From Branchiostoma floridae (lineage: Eukaryota; Chordata; Leptocardii; Amphioxiformes; Branchiostomatidae), in NCBI RefSeq assembly GCF_000003815.2, contig NC_049984.1, forward strand, positions 20,651,364 through 20,715,363: 64,000 nucleotides of DNA. The letters run 5' to 3'. Made by a program: the position numbers and the translations under genes. The notes beneath the pieces were generated by a model. The model did not search any database. It was not told the DNA's origin and saw only the letters and a list, made by a program, of their open reading frames with translations. Positions 58,271-64,000 of the stretch are shown piece by piece; positions within the stretch are counted from its first letter, which is position 1, and each line of letters begins with the position of its first letter.

Positions 58271-61200
58271 TGGATTTCTTTATATCTGATTAAGGGGTCG
58301 ACCGAGGTGTTTTTTGTATTTGCAGGGCTTTTGTGCCAAATAAAGATGACGTTGAACACAAGACCAGTTTATAAAGCATTTTTTCTTGCCAGTCATGGAA
58401 TCTATTAAACAAAGCCTGTTATAAAACCAATGGCATTACTTTTTGAAGGCTCCTCGTATGTCTTCCTGTCATCTTATTACCTTCTCAAGAACCGTTATGT
58501 TTTCGGTTGTGCTGTGGTGGAGTGGATGTATGTGTGCAGAACTCAAGAAGCTGTTTAATACAGTATCTTCATGACATTTGGTAGGTGGTTGGGCATCGGG
58601 GAGGCAAAGGTTGAGTTCGATAATGGGCATCGTAGGTGCTAGTATGCACCCCACACAAACATAAACTTGCATGTTTGTGTGGTATGCAAATTCGATAAGT
58701 CCAATTCGATAATGGGTCTTCTGGCGCCTTCCTACAGTGCTGCTGCAGGATTTCCAGGATTGAACTGTTGTGTTACGGGGGAGGTGTGGTCGTGATTTTT
58801 GAGTGGTAAGTAGCATGTGTTGTATGCTTGGGCCCTCTAGCGCCTTGTCTGTAACTGCAGCGGGCCTTTTTATTAGAAACTTTGTAGGAGAAAAACTCAA
58901 GCATCATTGAGCATTGGTTGAGAGATCTCATTGTTATCTCAGTGACAGGAAGTCACCTTAGATGATGATAAACAAAATTGATGTATTTTATGCAAATAAT
59001 AGCCTAATTCAGATAACTGATGACCAAAACCTACAAAACTGTTTGTTTGTTTGAACCTTTACTTATTTGTTCATGAGAAGCTCAAATCGGCCAGTAGGCA
59101 AGGTACTGTACGACCTACATTCGAGGACACCATCTGTTCGTCAACAGGGCTGGGAATTACATTGAAGGTCCTGTCATCATATGGCAGGGCATGGATCACT
59201 GCGGCCCATGAAGTTTCAAACGTAACCAACGTTTTATATGTAACCAAGAAGGAATATTGATGGATATCAGTCATTTAACTTAGGCATCATTAATGAGAAA
59301 ACGCTATAATTCCATATCCCGTAACGTTACCGGTAACGTTTGTTACAACAGTAAACTTAACCCTTTTTCTTCAAAAGGAACATTATTGGCTACATCATTT
59401 AGGCATAAGTTGACGTCCCTAGGGACATTTAAAAGTGGGCAGCATTTTTGCACCGGGTCAGACAGAATGCTTAGAAAGCATCAACCAATGGTAACGTTTG
59501 TTACAGTCATTTTTGTACAACATTTTGTAAGCAAGGTGGGATACAAATGGCAGTCAATGACCCTTTTTTTGTTTCTTTAAAAATCCAGAAAAACTGTAAA
59601 GCGTCACAAAAACGGCCATTTCTAGTCTTATACGTGGATAATATAACAGTGGCAACCGTCGTACTCGTGGTGGTAACGTTTGTTACCGAATTTGGCGGCA
59701 GGCATAAACCCTTTCACACAGCCTCCAAGATCAGTGATAGTAGCAATCTCACGTGATCAAACAGAGGGCCTGGGTAGCTGGTTTCATCTGCCAAACAATC
59801 ATTTTGGGAACTGAATTTTTCCATTTTTGGCTACTATTTGAATTCTTCGTATCTTCTCAGGCAGCCATTTTTTAGGGTTGAAATCCCACCCAAGGCTATA
59901 AAAATAACTTCAAAGCCATGAACCAATTTGAATGCCGTGGTGCATCTTTTGTAAAACATTGCAGGGGTTGTGGAAAAACAAACAGTCATGCTGTCTATAA
60001 TTTGCTCAATATCAAGTCGTAAAGTCAGGCAGCAGCATTTTTGACATTTCAATGAGAACGAGTAGCTGTGGATGGACATTCATGATATTTGGTATTTGAG
60101 TAGTGGTTGCAGAAACAAAGGTCTTGTTTAAATGGTTCAACTGGCGTTTTTCGTCGGCACTGCAGCGGGGCGTGTGTGTTTGCGTACATGATAACAATTG
60201 TGGATCATTTTATACGATATTTGGTAGCTTGGCAAAAGGAACACACAGTGCTTGCTTAACCGGCAGCTGGGCCCCATACTTGTATAGTTGATGACAGGTT
60301 TTAGTCAGCAAAACATAGAATCTGATGTTATTTTTGCTGACATGTTGTTTATTAGTTTGTGGGCACCATGTTCTCTGACTGTTAAGGCAGAAGTGTATGA
60401 TGAGAAGGGGTTTCACTATTTTGATGTGAAGGGGTTCTTACCTGGCATTGGAAAGTGATAGCGTGGTGGTTCGGTGGCCTTGTTATTACCTTTGCCATTG
60501 AAGAAGATTTGACTTTATTCAGAAGATCATATTTCCATGTATGCCGTAGTGTTACATGTAGGTGAGTCTTTATTTATTTATCTATTTATTTAGGTCAATA
60601 GTATGACTGAAGAACTGACTGATGGATCTTCATTTTCTGTCGGTAATGCAGCGGGCTGAGTGTGTGTGTTTGCGGACAACATAACTTAAGAAGCTGTAGA
60701 TGGTTTTGCATGATATTACTGTTGGGGATTATATTGTATGTACAGTACAAGATGTTTAGAATAGTTTTTTCTGTTACAAGCATTTAGTGATAATACAGTA
60801 CTTCTCAATGACATTGATTATGAACTTAGAACTTCCCAGTCATATCAAATATAATAGGTGTTTCCCCTTAGTATACTGTTACCGTAGAAAATTGCATATG
60901 GTATTACTAGGTCAGACAAAGAAACATGCAGCGGGTGTGGTTTATTTTTCAAACATCTGAAGAAGGGGTCGTGATTTTTCAACAAAGCTTTATGAGAGGA
61001 GAGATGCACCAGAAATTATCAAAAGCTAGAGTGAAACGAAAACAATTTTTTTCTAAATAAACAAGGGTTATTTTAAAGAGTGCCCGTTTTGAAATTATAA
61101 ATCCTTAATGCAATGATGGTCTTGTCCTATAATAATTGTAGATTTTACTGGATTATAGAGTTTTCTAATTTATCATGCAACATAACTCGAGGAGACTCGG

Positions 61201-61427
61201 ATGGATCCTGGTGAAATTTGTTAGGTCGGTATGTTTGGGTTGGTAGGGGTCAGTAAAATGAAGGTCAAGTGCAATAATGGCCTACTAGCAGCTTCCTAAG
61301 GTACTATAATGAAACTTCCGGTTTTGATTATAATTCCAGAGTGGGAATTTCATACCTGTAGTACTATGAAGCTTAGTGAAGGTGAACATTATCAGACATG
61401 CAGATTGATTTCACTATAACATAATTT
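58271..61427. other. Intergenic, weak old repeats
   Basis: Diverged repeated phrases (AACTCAAGAAGCTG..., GCAGCGGG-TGTGTGTTTGCG near 60160 and 60650) and three GTAACGTTTGTTAC words (59332, 59489, 59671). No gene recognised. Confidence 0.35.
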
Positions 61428-61745
61428 AGGCCACAGCGAGTAAATTTTATGGATGACATTCTCTGCAGTCTGCAAAAATAAAGAGATAGGGTGAAAAAAA
61501 AAAGATGGGTCAAAAATAACATGATGAACAGACACCATAAACGTTGTAAAAAGAATTGAAGTAAATAGCAAATGTCGGAATGTGTGAACTTCTGTTAGTC
61601 CCCAGCAAGTACATTTTATAAATGACATCCTCTGTAGACTGCAAAAATAATGAGATAGGGCGAAAGAAAAACATGATGTGTGAAAAAGAACAAGATGGCT
61701 AAATTGAAAGTGGACACCATAAACATAAAAACAAGAATTGAAGCT
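61428..61745 (+). repeat. Direct repeat of about 173 bp
   Basis: AAATTTTATGGATGACATTC-TCTGCAGTCTGCAAAAATAA and its copy from 61601; both run to CACCATAAACRT-AAGAATTGAAG. The ATGGATGACATCC phrase links it to the Harbinger-like termini. Confidence 0.7.
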
Positions 61746-61858
61746 ACAAAAAATATGACATCACAAGCGATAAGTCATTCATTGTAAAGACTTGTATATT
61801 CAAGAAGTGAACTAGTGTAGTAAAAGTGACACTAGTGTGGTTGACTGGTAACACTAAC

Positions 61859-62287
61859 CAGGGCTAAAAATACTTTTTTCTGTCTACCTGCACTGGTTTT
61901 GGCAATTTCAAAAGTTACCTGCACCAGAAAAATGTTACCTGCACCATTCAAACATACTCCAAAAGTGGATAAAATAACCCTTTGAACATACTTTATTATG
62001 TTTATCAATTAACAAAGTATGTTATTAAAGGAAAACTGCCTTGCATGATAAACTAAATGAAAAGTTACATTTTGATGTACTCACAATAATTACAATCTAA
62101 CAGTTATCATCATCACTGTCATCATAACCAGCTGGGTCATTTCTCATGTATAGGATTAGGATTAGGAATTACAAGGACAAGTCTGAAAAGTCTGGTGCAG
62201 GTGGGGTTCAGGTAGGCATCAGAAATACCTGCACAGCCCAACTTTCACCTGCACTAACCTGCATATGCAGGTGTATTTCGAGCCCTG
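61859..62287. mobile_element. hAT-like MITE, CAGGGCT ends
   Basis: Ends CAGGGCTAAAAATAC / GTATTTCGAGCCCTG, flanked by CTAAC and CTAAT (5-bp duplication with one change). The interior repeats ACCTGCAC six or more times near both ends. Confidence 0.75.
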
Positions 62288-62530
62288 CTAATATACCATG
62301 TTGGCAGCTACACTCATGGCTTTCATATTGGTGTCACTCTTACAACTATCCAGCAAGTTTCACATCTGCAATTACAGTAAAGGCTACCTCTCTAGTGTCA
62401 ATTCTACATACAGGTATTAGCTAACAACAAAACCTATTTACCCATATATTATAATACAATGTACATGTGTAATTATCTTGCTGTAATGACTGAACCTGCT
62501 GGACCCTGCCACTCGTATATTGAGAAGTCC

Positions 62531-63795
62531 TCAGGACTGAAGCTGCGCGGTCAGTTGGACCAGTTCTGCAGGTGCCATGCCGAGCCTTTGCAGCAGCCTC
62601 AGGTAACACGTGGTCAGCCACATGTGCCACCTTTCATACCTGCAATAAACACAATGCTACAACTAGCAAAACCCAGATCTTCTGTGCTCAGATGGAACTC
62701 TTCCATAATCTTTCCCTTTCAAAAAGGGTATTAAACTTTTAACTTTCCACTCTCTGATGACAGGTATGATAACTTCTATGCCATACCTGAATAATTGCAT
62801 TATGGCTCAACATACTTATTATATCTTAATCCATACACAGTATGTATTGAAAGTGTTTCTTCTCTTCTTGAAATATGCTGTACTTGCTTACAAATGAGTT
62901 CTTTCTAGTTTTTGCTGTTTCTTCTTTTAATGTTTAATGTGATGGGATTCATATCAGTTGTAATGGTAATAACTATGAATAAAATATAACAAGTATTTGT
63001 CTGGAAAGAAATTCTACCAGTGGTCATGTCAACTTCCTGGTGAGGCACCAAAAGGATGAAGGGGTGCATGTCTATGTCAATGGGATTTTGCCTTTAATGT
63101 TTTGTCTGGTCTGCGATCACCCCCAAGTCTGGGGTGCGTAGTACATTAATGGGGATGGAAACACTATTGGAAAATCTATGGTAGCAAGCAAAACAGGGAT
63201 GGTCCTGTAACACACTTCTGATCAGCACTATCTTACCTGAGTAAACAGTCAAAGACCATACTCTCCCAGGCAGCTTGAATCCTGCTCACCAGGGACATCT
63301 GTTTCCCACTGTCTGTAGTCATTCCCCTTATTGCACTGCAAAAACAATATTAATTATTCCACTCCAAAGGGATGATGCAACTACATAGGCGTGGAAAAAT
63401 TCATGTAGAATTCCGGACAATTTTGCCAATCGGACGTATCATGTACTGTTAGGCTAGCCCATGAGATGTCTATAAAAAAAACACCCTCAAACCACAACAC
63501 CCTCACCCATTTCACGGAGGTTGAGTTCTACGAACGCTTGTTGGAAAGGAAATCACACTTAGTCTATTAATTGCTAATACATTGAAATTGACCAGCCAAA
63601 TTTAATACAGTTTTCCAAGCTTTTGTGCTGAATCTATATAACATCTATTATCATAATACCGGCACGTTTACAACGATTTCTCTAGCCATACTGATTTGAC
63701 AAATTGTCAACGCATCATTTTCTCCAGTTACATGTTGCTGTTATAGCTTACCCTTGCCACTTCTTCTGTGTAACTTTTCTGCCACTCTTGTCTTG
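62531..63795 (-). CDS. Unidentified gene, last three exons
   Basis: Three segments with splice signals read as one frame on the minus strand: 63752-63795 (KSGRKVTQKKWQ), 63237-63335 (GMTTDSGKQMSLVSRIQAAW, ESMVFDCLLR) and 62531-62597 (LLQRLGMAPAELVQLTAQLQ, then TGA). The junction phases (2, then 2) agree and acceptors TTTTAG, TTTGCAG and CCTGAG precede them. I do not recognise the protein. Either 69 C-terminal residues of a gene continuing past the window, or a 50-aa protein starting at the Met in exon 2. The amphipathic Leu-rich C-terminus suggests a helix. Moderately sure it is coding, because three unrelated intervals splice in frame. Confidence 0.5.
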
Positions 63796-64000
63796 CTAAA
63801 AGCGTAATATCGTAATTGTGACACGCCGCGGAATTACACGGCAAATGGGTACGTGGTTGAGACGGGGTACAAAATATCGCCCGGAAGAAACACGGCACAA
63901 TTAACTGTCGCTATGTACCTTTATACATCCTCCATGTTCCTTCATTTTCTGTTAGTAAATGCATAACACATAAACCTGCATGAGCATACAAAACAACCCA

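Overview
The window is eukaryotic nuclear DNA: intron-rich, about 42% GC by eye, full of transposable-element (TE) debris, with two 100-base runs of N (8736-8835, 52192-52291). The protein sequences are closest to vertebrate orthologues as I remember them, while the repeats (Crack/CR1-like LINE, Penelope-like element, many TIR elements, frequent TACATGTA words) look like an invertebrate deuterostome. An amphioxus (Branchiostoma) is my best guess; this is inference, not a search result.

Three genes could be rebuilt exon by exon with canonical GT/AG sites and consistent phases. (1) GOT2, mitochondrial aspartate aminotransferase, minus strand, 27178 down to 3002, 12 coding exons, 438 aa including a 38-aa transit peptide. 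(2) ENY2, the TREX-2/SAGA subunit, plus strand, 27377-41158, 5 coding exons, 102 aa; its first coding exon is only 8 nt. GOT2 and ENY2 are head to head with 198 bp between start codons, so they probably share a bidirectional promoter. (3) A MATCAP-type tubulin tyrosine carboxypeptidase (KIAA0895/KIAA0895L family), plus strand, 43420-55183, 5 coding exons, 418 aa, with an HExxxH zinc motif split by an intron. A fourth unidentified gene is partly present on the minus strand at the right edge (63795-62531). The genes have no operon-like relationship: one is mitochondrial amino-acid metabolism, one chromatin/mRNA export, one microtubule modification.

The remainder is mostly intron filled with mobile elements. 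GOT2 introns hold a decayed LINE (4.3-6.2 kb), a palindrome-rich CAGCACTGG element with a 21-bp minisatellite (10.1-11.1 kb), opposed tRNA-derived SINE heads (11.2-11.8 kb), a TTAA-flanked element (15.0-15.9 kb), a hAT element with 16-bp perfect TIRs and 8-bp target duplication (16.3-18.1 kb), and a Harbinger-like element interrupted by a second 1.3-kb element (20.1-22.0 kb). ENY2 intron 1 contains a three-level nest (AGGTCC-type element > Mutator-like element > pogo-like MITE, 27.6-30.05 kb), then two adjacent hAT-like elements (30.1-32.8 kb). Intron 2 holds the uninterrupted sister of the 20-22 kb element (33.9-34.8 kb) and a TIR element with another Mutator-like insertion (36.0-38.2 kb). 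MATCAP introns carry a duplicated ATGCAAAT-rich element, a mariner remnant, a GC-rich foldback, a 1.2-kb inverted repeat across the second gap, and a LINE 3' tail. A Penelope-like element with an inverted copy of its own 3' end lies about 75 bp beyond the MATCAP stop. From about 56.6 to 62.5 kb there is only one RT relic and weak repeats.
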